From assembly GCA_003505715.1 (NCBI GenBank), contig DNXU01000623.1, positions 1,184-7,092 on the forward strand: DNA of 5,909 bases, written 5' to 3'. The stretch's first letter is position 1, and every line of letters begins with the position of its first letter. Shown piece by piece: positions 1 through 5,909 of this stretch. The position numbers and the translations under genes were made by a program. This DNA comes from Cyanobacteria bacterium UBA8803. GTDB lineage: Bacteria > Cyanobacteriota > Cyanobacteriia > Cyanobacteriales > Coleofasciculaceae. The notes below the pieces were generated by a model. That model searched no databases. It saw only the letters and a list, made by a program, of their open reading frames with translations, and was not told where the DNA came from.

Positions 1-28
1 ACAAATAACCAACAACCAACAACTAAAT
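1..28. repeat. Heptad-type simple repeat upstream of obg
   Basis: The leader reads as heptads acaaata, accaaca, accaaca, actaaat, with the middle two identical and the outer two related. Short tandem heptanucleotide repeats of this flavour are common between genes in filamentous cyanobacteria. The window begins inside it, so its full length is unknown. It occupies the place where an obg ribosome-binding site would be expected, and no purine-rich Shine-Dalgarno sequence is visible there. Confidence 0.5.
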
Positions 29-31
29 ATT

Positions 32-1069
32 ATGCAATTTATCGATCAAGCAGAAATTGAAGTAGCAGCTGGGAAGGGTGGCGATGGCATTGTGGCCTTT
101 CGGCGGGAAAAGTATGTGCCTGCTGGGGGGCCGGCAGGTGGGAATGGGGGGTGGGGCGGTGATGTGAGCCTAATCGCTGTCGAACACCTGCAAACCTTGC
201 TGGATTTTAGGTACGCTCACCGCTTTCAAGCCGAAAATGGCGGACGGGGAGGGCCAAATAATCGCACGGGGGCTAACGGGTGCGATCGCATTATTCAAGT
301 TCCTTGCGGTACTGTGGTTTATGATGCGGATACGGAGGAAATCTTGGGGGATTTGGTTAGTCCGGGTCAAACCCTGTGCGTGGCTAAGGGTGGCAAGGGG
401 GGTTTGGGCAACAAGCATTTCCTGAGCAATCATAATCGCGCCCCTGATTATGCCTTACCAGGACTACCAGGGGAGGAGCGTCACTTGCGGTTGGAGTTGA
501 AGCTGCTAGCTGAAGTAGGAATTATTGGTTTGCCCAATGCGGGGAAATCAACCCTAATTTCAGCTCTTTCTGCGGCACGACCAAAGGTAGCGGATTATCC
601 TTTTACTACACTGGTGCCGAATTTGGGCGTGGTGCGCAAACCGACAGGTGACGGCACGGTGTTTGCGGATATTCCCGGACTGATTGAGGGGGCGCATCTG
701 GGGGCAGGTTTGGGGCACGAGTTTCTGCGCCATATCGAACGTACTCGCCTCCTACTGCACCTGATTGATGCTACTGCTGAAGACCCTATTACTAACTACC
801 AAACCATTCAAGAAGAATTGCGAGCCTATGGGCGGGGTTTGGCGGAACGTCCTCAAATTCTGGCACTTAACAAGATTGATGCGGTTGATACTGAGAGGTT
901 AGAGGCGCTTGCTACTGAGTTAAACCAGTTGAGTCAGGTGCCCCTTTTTCAGATTTCAGCGGTGGCTCAAATTGGTTTGGACTCTCTTTTACAAAAAGTT
1001 TGGGAATCTCTCGATCAGCTCGATCGGCTCCCACCTGTACGCAACACTGTTGTCTCAACGCCACAGTGA
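32..1069 (+). CDS. obg: Obg/CgtA family GTPase (ribosome assembly)
   Basis: This is a complete 345-residue Obg (CgtA/ObgE) GTPase, a cytoplasmic protein that binds the large ribosomal subunit and acts in its late assembly and in growth and stress control. Residues 1-158 form the glycine-rich Obg fold, with many GG turns such as GKGGDG near 14-19 and KGGKGGLGN near 119-127. The G domain follows: G1 GLPNAGKST 166-174, switch I TTLVPNLG 192-199, G3 DIPG 213-216, G4 NKID 280-283 and G5 ISA 308-310. All nucleotide-binding motifs are intact. The protein ends soon after the G domain, so the C-terminal OCT domain found in some Firmicutes and actinobacteria is absent, as is usual in cyanobacteria and proteobacteria. 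The ATG at 32 gives the canonical MQFIDQ-type N-terminus although no Shine-Dalgarno precedes it. No convincing terminator follows the stop; the IsrB element begins about 57 bases later. Confidence 0.97.
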   Translation: MQFIDQAEIEVAAGKGGDGIVAFRREKYVPAGGPAGGNGGWGGDVSLIAVEHLQTLLDFRYAHRFQAENGGRGGPNNRTGANGCDRIIQVPCGTVVYDADTEEILGDLVSPGQTLCVAKGGKGGLGNKHFLSNHNRAPDYALPGLPGEERHLRLELKLLAEVGIIGLPNAGKSTLISALSAARPKVADYPFTTLVPNLGVVRKPTGDGTVFADIPGLIEGAHLGAGLGHEFLRHIERTRLLLHLIDATAEDPITNYQTIQEELRAYGRGLAERPQILALNKIDAVDTERLEALATELNQLSQVPLFQISAVAQIGLDSLLQKVWESLDQLDRLPPVRNTVVSTPQ

Positions 1070-1078
1070 AGGAGATGG

Positions 1079-1086
1079 GCGATCGC
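1079..1086. repeat. HIP1 octamer GCGATCGC between obg and the IsrB element
   Basis: An exact GCGATCGC palindrome lies just after the obg stop. Further exact copies lie at 282-289 (in obg) and at 2877-2884, 3242-3249, 4177-4184 and 5535-5542 (all in the helicase gene). This density is a hallmark of many cyanobacterial genomes. No copy occurs between 1087 and 2876, which includes the whole IsrB element. Confidence 0.9.
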
Positions 1087-1110
1087 GAACGAGACCTCAC
1101 AATCCCAGTA

Positions 1111-1126
1111 TTTTGCCATTCAACTA
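1111..1126 (+). other. Possible omega-RNA guide segment (position inferred)
   Basis: In IscB/IsrB systems the guide is the 5' end of the omega-RNA, is about 16-20 nt long, and is copied from DNA at or just outside the left end of the element. If the structured scaffold begins at the strong hairpin at 1127, these 16 bases would be the guide. The boundary is inferred only from the first stable stem. It could lie further upstream, for example close to the obg stop codon, in which case the guide would match the end of obg. No promoter could be identified with confidence. Confidence 0.3.
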
Positions 1127-1342
1127 CCCCAGGCTGGCAAGCCTGAGCCTGGGGATTGCTAAGACCACTTTTAGCAACACAAGTGTTGAATAGCTCAAAA
1201 GACTGTATCAGTTACGGACGTTCAGGTACTTCCCTAGCCTGTACCTCTCTAGGCTCTAGTGGTTAGAGCGTTGGGTAATGCCAAGACACGCTGATGTAGT
1301 TGAGCGAAGGGACCAAAACATTGATGGGTTATACCATGTCAA
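1127..1342 (+). ncRNA. Omega-RNA (HEARO RNA) scaffold of the IsrB element
   Basis: This region does not encode protein and is dense in inverted repeats, directly 5' of isrB, exactly where IscB/IsrB omega-RNAs lie. Visible stems: CCCCAGGCT 1127-1135 with AGCCTGGGG 1146-1154 (9 bp, perfect); TTGCTAA 1156-1162 with TTAGCAA 1171-1177 (alternatively CAACAC 1175-1180 with GTGTTG 1183-1188); AGGTAC 1224-1229 with GTACCT 1241-1246; GCTCTA 1253-1258 with TAGAGC 1264-1269; TTGG 1271-1274 with CCAA 1281-1284, extendable by GCG 1268-1270 with CGC 1289-1291; and TTGATGG 1321-1327 with CCA 1334-1336 plus TCAA 1339-1342. CCTAG 1233-1237 in the loop of the third stem can pair with CTAGG 1249-1253, a possible pseudoknot. 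Some stems compete, so the fold is not settled. The length of about 210 nt fits the family. The RNA would bind IsrB and direct it to DNA matching the 5' guide. Both ends are approximate. Confidence 0.78.
1307..1312 (+). promoter_or_regulatory. Weak candidate ribosome-binding site for isrB
   Basis: AAGGGA is the only purine-rich stretch before isrB. It is 11 bases from the ATG at 1324 and 23 bases from the ATG at 1336. The spacing favours the 1324 start, which would add only MGYT to the protein. It also lies within the 3' part of the omega-RNA, so translation and RNA folding may compete. Confidence 0.3.
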
Positions 1343-2535
1343 GTTCAAACATCCGAGTACCAGTAATAGACAAGGAAGGTAAGCCGTTAATGCCAACAAC
1401 TGCATCTCGCGCCAGACGTTGGATGGAGCAAGGCAAGGCAGTGCCTCAATGGTCTGACTTGGGCGTGTTTTACGTCCAGTTAGTTGACTCGGCATCAGGT
1501 TACAAAACGCAACCAATCAACATGGGAATAGACCCAGGTAAACGTTATTCCGGGATTGCTGTCCAATCTCAAAAGTACACTCTGGGAATGTTTCACCTTG
1601 TTCTTATGGGTTTTATCCCCAAACAGGGTTCAGCAATGCCTGGAGTTAACAGCAAAATGGACTACCGCAGGCTACTGAGAAGAGGTCGTAGAGGGAGGAG
1701 GATTAACCGAAAGGTAGCCTTTAACCTACGCAACCACAGACAAAAGCGGTTTGAAAATCGGCGTCAATCTAAACTAGCTCCTAGTATTCGCTCAAATCGT
1801 CAACTAGAGCTGAGGGTTCTGTCTGAATTGTGCAAAATATTCCCTGTCTCAGTAATTGTTTATGAGCAAGTCAGGGTTGATGTTGATTTAACTAGTGGTA
1901 GGAAAGGAGCCAAATCAGGGCAAGGTTTTTCTGTTGTAATGGTTGGACAAGAATGGATGTTGAAACAACTATCCTTATTTGCACCTGTTTTGACAAGAGA
2001 AGGGTGGCAAAAAGACGGAAATGGGACATCTCAAATCCGTCAGTACCTTGGCTTAGTTAAAGACAAGAAGAACAAGGAATTGCCATCGCCAGAAACGCAT
2101 GTTGTTGATGGAATTGCCCTGGCTTGTGCCCCATTTGTTCAATACAAGCCCTTCCATACTGCTAATACTCGTGGCTGTGTGTGGATGGGTTCTGTATCGA
2201 TTACCCCTGCAATCTTTAAGGTAATTTCCAGACCCAGAATCACCAGAAGGCGTTTGCACGATGCAGTGCCAGCCCAAGGGGGAGTAAGAGAGCGTTACGG
2301 TGGCTCAACAACACCGTTTGGTATTCGCAAAGGCGATTTGGTTTATTACAAAGAACAACTGGGTTACTGCTCTGGATATACAAACAAACAGCTTTCAATT
2401 TCAGATGCCAATTGGAAACGGTTGGGTCAAAGAGCAATTAGCAAATGTCGGCTAGTTGCTCGGTCTACGGGGTTGGTGGTTTCGGGGGCATTGAACCCCA
2501 CTCAACCACCCCTCCTATCCCTCCCCGCCGTATAG
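1336..2535 (+). CDS. isrB: IsrB-like RNA-guided nickase (RuvC, no HNH)
   Basis: The 399-residue product belongs to the IscB/IsrB group, relatives of the ancestors of Cas9. Seen in order: PLMP domain with KPLMP at 16-20; RuvC-I with GIDPG at 64-68 (catalytic Asp66); arginine-rich bridge helix about 111-143, the RRXRR-type segment; RuvC-II VIVYEQ at 173-178 (Glu177); RuvC-III HVVDG at 255-259 (Asp258); then a basic C-terminal domain about 285-382 that is expected to contact the omega-RNA and target-adjacent DNA. Only about 75 residues separate RuvC-II from RuvC-III, without zinc-binding cysteines or an HNH motif, which separates IsrB from IscB. IsrB proteins studied so far nick the non-target strand under omega-RNA guidance; that activity is inferred here from the intact catalytic residues. 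The frame is open from a TTG at 1300, but homology begins near the VPVIDKEGKP segment, so 1336 or 1324 is the likely start. The last 17 residues are encoded by the right-end hairpins and are probably not a conserved domain. Confidence 0.9.
   Translation: MSSSNIRVPVIDKEGKPLMPTTASRARRWMEQGKAVPQWSDLGVFYVQLVDSASGYKTQPINMGIDPGKRYSGIAVQSQKYTLGMFHLVLMGFIPKQGSAMPGVNSKMDYRRLLRRGRRGRRINRKVAFNLRNHRQKRFENRRQSKLAPSIRSNRQLELRVLSELCKIFPVSVIVYEQVRVDVDLTSGRKGAKSGQGFSVVMVGQEWMLKQLSLFAPVLTREGWQKDGNGTSQIRQYLGLVKDKKNKELPSPETHVVDGIALACAPFVQYKPFHTANTRGCVWMGSVSITPAIFKVISRPRITRRRLHDAVPAQGGVRERYGGSTTPFGIRKGDLVYYKEQLGYCSGYTNKQLSISDANWKRLGQRAISKCRLVARSTGLVVSGALNPTQPPLLSLPAV
2475..2510 (+). repeat. Right-end hairpin 1, inside the 3' end of isrB
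   Basis: GGTGGTT at 2475-2481 pairs perfectly with AACCACC at 2504-2510, and inside it GGGG 2485-2488 pairs with CCCC 2496-2499 around a 7-base loop. It starts just where the conserved part of IsrB ends (residue 382). The likely role is part of the right end of the IS200/IS605-like element; a role in mRNA stability is an alternative. Confidence 0.5.
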
Positions 2536-2545
2536 ACGGACGGGG
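2523..2545 (+). repeat. Right-end hairpin 2, terminator-like, spanning the isrB stop codon
   Basis: CCCCG 2523-2527 plus CCGT 2528-2531 pair with ACGG 2536-2539 and CGGGG 2541-2545, giving 9 bp with one bulged A at 2540 and a 4-base loop, ATAG. The isrB stop TAG (2533-2535) lies in that loop. The stem is followed by only three Ts, so it would be a weak intrinsic terminator; a transposon right-end hairpin is the better reading. It ends 16 bases before the helicase start codon. Confidence 0.6.
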
Positions 2546-2561
2546 TTTCTCGTAGGTTTCG

Positions 2562-5500
2562 ATGAAGAGTAGCTCGGCTCCTAACCAAGGCGTACAACTA
2601 GACCAATTAAAACCCAATGTTGTGCTGCATGGCTCGATTTTCCCAGAACCCGTGCAGGTACTTGGGGTTGTACCGATGGGAGAATCCGTTAAACTGATTG
2701 GCAAAGGGTTGACTACCAATCAAGTTTATGAGCCGATTCTCAACCAGGAACACTTGGCACAACTCAAGGCTACTCCGGAAAAAGAACCGTTTGACGGGGA
2801 ATCTTTAAAATTCCGCTTGGGAGTGGAAGCCTTACGTCTGGGATTGGCACACGAATACGACCCCTATTTTTCCCTAGCGATCGCACGAGTAGATCCCCTG
2901 CCTCACCAGTTAGAAGCCGTCTACGATTATTTCCTCAAACAACCTCGCATCCGGTTTCTGCTAGCTGATGATCCTGGTGCTGGCAAAACTATTATGGCAG
3001 GTTTGCTATTGAAGGAACTCAAAGTCCGAGGACTTGCGCAACGTACTCTGATTGTTGCTCCGGCTAACCTCACCTTTCAATGGCAACGGGAGATGAAAGA
3101 CAAGTTCCGGGAAGATTTTGAGGTGGTTAGAGGGGATGTCTTGCGAGCTAACTACGGGATGAATCCCTGGCAGGAAAAGCATCAAGTTGTCACTTCCGTT
3201 TCCTGGGTTTCCCGCATTCAAGATGCCAAGGAGAGTTTGCTGCGATCGCACTGGGACTTAATCATTGTGGATGAAGCCCACAAAATGAGTGCTTACAGTA
3301 CCGATAAAAAGACGCTGGCTTACCAGTTAGGAGAACGGCTGTCGGAGATGACCGACCACTATTTATTAATGACGGCCACTCCCCATAAGGGTGAGCCTAA
3401 AAATTTTTGTTTATTCCTGGAATTATTAGATCGGGATGTTTATGGGGATGTTAAGAGTTTAGAAGAGGCGATGCAGCGTAATGATGCGCCCTTCTACCTG
3501 CGCCGCACCAAGGAAGCATTAGTTACGTTCCCAGAACCAGAAACGGGTAAAGCCAAAAAGCTGTTTACCAACCGCCAGGTAGAAACTATTGACTTCCAAA
3601 TTGATGAGGATGAGCTAGACTTCTATGAAGCCTTAACGCGCTATGTAGAGGAGCAATCCATCAAAGCTGAACAGGATAATTCCGCTCGTGGGCGGACGTT
3701 GGGTTTTGCTATGGCCATGTTGCAACGCCGTTTTGCTTCTAGCGTTTTTGCCGTGCGCCGCAGTTTGGAACGGATGCGAGATAAGCGTCAGAAGATTTTG
3801 GAAGATCCGGAAGGGTATCGCCGAGAGCAGATTAACCGCAGGTTACCGGACGATTTTGACGAACTGACCGAAGAGGAACGGCAAAAGATTACTGAAGACC
3901 TGGAATCTGTGGTGGCATCCATTGACCCCCACGATTTGCAGGATGAGATTACTCAGCTTACCAAATTAATCGCCCAAGCGCGGCAGCTCGAACAACGGGA
4001 AGTCGAATCCAAGTTGGTGAAGCTGAAAAGAACCATCAGCGAGGAGGGGATATTCCAAGACCCGAAAATGAAGCTTTTGCTGTTCACCGAACATAAGGAC
4101 ACGCTGGATTACCTAGTGGGTAAGTTACGGGAGTGGGGACTGTCGGTGACGCAGATTCACGGGGGGATGAAAATTGGCGATCGCGATACCCCTCATACTC
4201 GCATTTATGCCGAACGAGAGTTTCGGGAAGATGCTCAGGTGCTGGTGGCTACTGAAGCAGCAGGGGAAGGCATCAACCTGCAATTTTGCTGGATGATGAT
4301 TAACTACGATATCCCTTGGAATCCGGTACGCTTAGAGCAACGCATGGGACGGATTCATCGCTACGGACAGGATAAGGACTGCCTAATTTTCAACTTCGTT
4401 GCTACTAATACCCGCGAAGGCAAGGTACTGTGGAAGTTATTTGAGCGAATTCGGGCAATTGAAAACGACCTCGACCCGGAACGCACGGGCAAGGTGTTTA
4501 ATGTGTTGGGTAATATCTTCCCTGCCAACCAGCTAGAACGGATGATTCGGGATATGTATGCCCACAACCTTACTGATACCCTAATTCTCAACCGGATTGT
4601 GGAACAGGTGGACAAAGAACACTTCCGCCGGATCGCAGATTCGGCACTGGAGGGGTTAGCCAAACGGGAGTTGAATCTGTCGGCGATTGTCGGGAAGTCC
4701 GCAGAAGCCAAAGAACGGCGTTTGGTGCCGGAAGTCATTGAGGATTTCTTCGTGCAAGCGGCATCTATTGCGGGGATTCATCCCAAGGAAACGGGCAAAG
4801 GACAGCATATTTATCGCATTGGGCGAGTACCACGCACCCTCTGGCCTTTGGGAGAACGTCTAGAGTCTCGGTTTGGTAAGCTGGGACGGGAGTACAAAAA
4901 GATTACGTTTGATAAAAATATCTTGACGAATGACCCGACATTGGAGTGGGTGACGCCGGGACATCCTTTGTTTGAGTGTGTGCGGGAGGATGTGCTGACA
5001 CGGGTACGGCATGAACTGCGACGGGGGGCTGTTTTCTTCGACCTCTACCGCCAATCACCTGCCCGATTGGACGTGTTCTCGGCAGCAATTGTTGATGGGT
5101 TGGGGAATACACTGCACAAGCGCTTGTTTGTGGTGCAGTGTGAACTAGATGGGACGATAACGGTGCGTCAGCCGACGATTTTTCTGGACTTGGCTTTAGT
5201 AGAAGAGACGGTTGAACTTCCCGATGATTCTGGGTTGCCCAGTCGCGACAAGGTGGAATGGGCATTGATCGAGCAAGCCTTGCAGCCTTTTTTGGCAGAA
5301 ACTAAGGGACAAAGAGAGAAAGAGGTGGAGACGATTTCCCATCACCTGGAGATTAGTCTGAATACGATTATAGATCGCGTCCAGTGTCAGTTTGCAGAAC
5401 TCGTCGAGCAGAGGGAGTTAGGTTATAAAGAGGCGGGTTTGGATGGTCGCATCAAGCAGATGGAAGACCGTTTGTTTGAGTTAGATGGCCGTTTGGAACA

Positions 5501-5909
5501 ACGGCGGGAAGAACTGGATAGGGAGAAGAGTTGCGCGATCGCAGATATTCAGCATTATGGCAGGGCTTGGGTACTGCCTCACCCGGAACGTCACTCGCCT
5601 GAGATTGCGCCGATGGTGAGTGATAAGGAGATTGAACGGACTGCGGTTGAGGCGGTTATTGCGTATGAACAGGCGCGAGGTTGGCAGGTGGTGAGTGTGG
5701 AACGAGAGAATCGCGGTTTTGACTTAATCTCCCGCAAGCCTCATCCGGAAGACTCGGAAACGGCTATTGCTGTGCGGTTTATTGAGGTGAAGGGACGATC
5801 TGCTGTGGGTGAGGTGGCTTTAACTACTAATGAGTATAAAACGGCGGAACGTCTGAAGCAGGATTACTGGTTGTATGTGGTATTTAACTGTTCCTCAACT
5901 CCAGAGGTG
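2562..5909 (+). CDS. SNF2-type helicase with C-terminal DUF3883, DrmD-like (3' end beyond window)
   Basis: This frame of 1,116 codons runs off the window without a stop. It encodes a superfamily 2 helicase/translocase of the SNF2/HepA type. Motifs: Walker A DDPGAGKT 136-143 (Lys142; most SNF2 proteins have E-x-G-L-G-K-T); DEAH box 237-240; motif III TATPHKG 271-277; motif V VATEAAGEGINLQ 562-574; motif VI QRMGRIHRYGQ 593-603. A charged, mostly helical stretch lies between the two RecA lobes (about 400-500), and a predicted coiled coil lies near 955-1005. The C-terminal part from about 1030 matches DUF3883, a restriction-nuclease-like fold: GFD with Asp1054 and then EVKG with Glu1075 and Lys1077, a possible PD-(D/E)xK site. 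Helicases with this layout occur in phage-defence loci, including DISARM (DrmD) and related methylase-linked systems; that role is inferred, since no partner gene is visible. The start at 2562 is favoured because a stop, TAG at 2553-2555, lies in frame upstream and the N-terminus looks complete. No good ribosome-binding site precedes it. Confidence 0.93.
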   Translation, partial: MKSSSAPNQGVQLDQLKPNVVLHGSIFPEPVQVLGVVPMGESVKLIGKGLTTNQVYEPILNQEHLAQLKATPEKEPFDGESLKFRLGVEALRLGLAHEYDPYFSLAIARVDPLPHQLEAVYDYFLKQPRIRFLLADDPGAGKTIMAGLLLKELKVRGLAQRTLIVAPANLTFQWQREMKDKFREDFEVVRGDVLRANYGMNPWQEKHQVVTSVSWVSRIQDAKESLLRSHWDLIIVDEAHKMSAYSTDKKTLAYQLGERLSEMTDHYLLMTATPHKGEPKNFCLFLELLDRDVYGDVKSLEEAMQRNDAPFYLRRTKEALVTFPEPETGKAKKLFTNRQVETIDFQIDEDELDFYEALTRYVEEQSIKAEQDNSARGRTLGFAMAMLQRRFASSVFAVRRSLERMRDKRQKILEDPEGYRREQINRRLPDDFDELTEEERQKITEDLESVVASIDPHDLQDEITQLTKLIAQARQLEQREVESKLVKLKRTISEEGIFQDPKMKLLLFTEHKDTLDYLVGKLREWGLSVTQIHGGMKIGDRDTPHTRIYAEREFREDAQVLVATEAAGEGINLQFCWMMINYDIPWNPVRLEQRMGRIHRYGQDKDCLIFNFVATNTREGKVLWKLFERIRAIENDLDPERTGKVFNVLGNIFPANQLERMIRDMYAHNLTDTLILNRIVEQVDKEHFRRIADSALEGLAKRELNLSAIVGKSAEAKERRLVPEVIEDFFVQAASIAGIHPKETGKGQHIYRIGRVPRTLWPLGERLESRFGKLGREYKKITFDKNILTNDPTLEWVTPGHPLFECVREDVLTRVRHELRRGAVFFDLYRQSPARLDVFSAAIVDGLGNTLHKRLFVVQCELDGTITVRQPTIFLDLALVEETVELPDDSGLPSRDKVEWALIEQALQPFLAETKGQREKEVETISHHLEISLNTIIDRVQCQFAELVEQRELGYKEAGLDGRIKQMEDRLFELDGRLEQRREELDREKSCAIADIQHYGRAWVLPHPERHSPEIAPMVSDKEIERTAVEAVIAYEQARGWQVVSVERENRGFDLISRKPHPEDSETAIAVRFIEVKGRSAVGEVALTTNEYKTAERLKQDYWLYVVFNCSSTPEV

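Larger units (their letters stand above)
1127..2550 (+). mobile_element. IsrB-type element (IS200/IS605-like, no transposase)
   Basis: The element consists of the structured RNA region, the isrB gene and a pair of 3' hairpins, the typical composition of a non-autonomous IS200/IS605-related unit. Such elements are moved by a Y1 tyrosine transposase (TnpA) acting on subterminal hairpins and make no target-site duplication, so the ends cannot be set from duplicated flanks. No tnpA is present in the window. The left limit is drawn at the first stable hairpin and the right limit just past the last one; both could be off by tens of bases. The lack of HIP1 octamers across the element, against six in the flanking genes, fits acquisition from elsewhere. 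Confidence 0.65.

Noticed and set aside
170..433. 87-codon minus-strand open frame within obg
   Set aside because: It lies wholly inside the unmistakable obg coding frame and its product has no recognisable domain.
1070..1126. Rho-independent terminator behind obg
   Set aside because: No stable GC-rich stem followed by a T-run is present before the omega-RNA; the 1127-1154 hairpin is not followed by Ts.
972..1193. 73-codon plus-strand open frame across the obg end and the first omega-RNA stems
   Set aside because: It overlaps obg in another frame and runs through strong hairpins; the translation resembles nothing known.
1256..1516. 86-codon minus-strand open frame over the isrB start
   Set aside because: It is antisense to the conserved PLMP region and omega-RNA, with no independent coding signal.
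1516..2098. An HNH nuclease domain that would make the protein an IscB
   Set aside because: The stretch between RuvC-II and RuvC-III is only about 75 residues and shows no HNH residues or paired cysteines.
2469..2488. G-quadruplex from clustered G-runs
   Set aside because: Two of the four runs have only two Gs, and the same bases form a better explained hairpin.
4361..4738. 125-codon minus-strand open frame inside the helicase gene
   Set aside because: The plus-strand frame carries clear helicase motif VI at this point; the minus-strand product is serine- and arginine-rich, as expected of a shadow frame.
4903..5265. 120-codon minus-strand open frame inside the helicase gene
   Set aside because: Antisense to a continuous helicase frame; the proline- and histidine-rich product has no recognisable domain.
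1..5909. CRISPR array, tRNA, rRNA or Y1 transposase gene
   Set aside because: No spaced direct repeats, no cloverleaf or rRNA-like segment, and no HUH/Y1 transposase motif were seen on either strand.

Overview
The window looks cyanobacterial. It carries six copies of the octamer GCGATCGC (HIP1, the highly iterated palindrome of cyanobacteria) in 5.9 kb, a heptad-type simple repeat before the first gene, and an Obg GTPase of the short two-domain form. Genus cannot be fixed from the sequence alone. All three genes read on the + strand.

Layout: (1) bases 1-31 hold a short heptad repeat. (2) Bases 32-1069 encode the housekeeping ribosome-assembly GTPase Obg/CgtA, complete. (3) About 1127-2550 is an IsrB-type mobile element. 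It has a roughly 210-nt structured noncoding region (omega-RNA, called HEARO RNA before its function was known) directly upstream of and abutting an intact 399-residue IsrB-like protein. That protein has a PLMP domain, a split RuvC nuclease and an arginine-rich bridge helix, but no HNH domain. Two hairpins at the 3' edge look like the element's right end. No transposase lies in the window, so the element would be non-autonomous or immobile. (4) From 2562 to the end of the window runs a 1,116-codon open frame with no stop. It encodes a large SNF2-type helicase whose C-terminus carries a DUF3883 domain with a nuclease-like D...ExK pattern, resembling the DISARM helicase DrmD and related phage-defence helicases.

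How the parts relate: obg is core genome. The IsrB element seems to have landed in the gap behind obg, and its right-end hairpin stops only 16 bases before the helicase start codon. IsrB and its RNA should form an RNA-guided DNA nickase, with the guide taken from sequence at or just outside the left end. The helicase probably begins a defence locus continuing past the window. A functional link between IsrB and the helicase is not shown by anything here beyond adjacency.

The main points worth checking are the omega-RNA fold (including a possible pseudoknot and a hairpin that contains the isrB start codon), the right-end hairpins that encode the last residues of IsrB, and whether the helicase sits in a DISARM-like operon.
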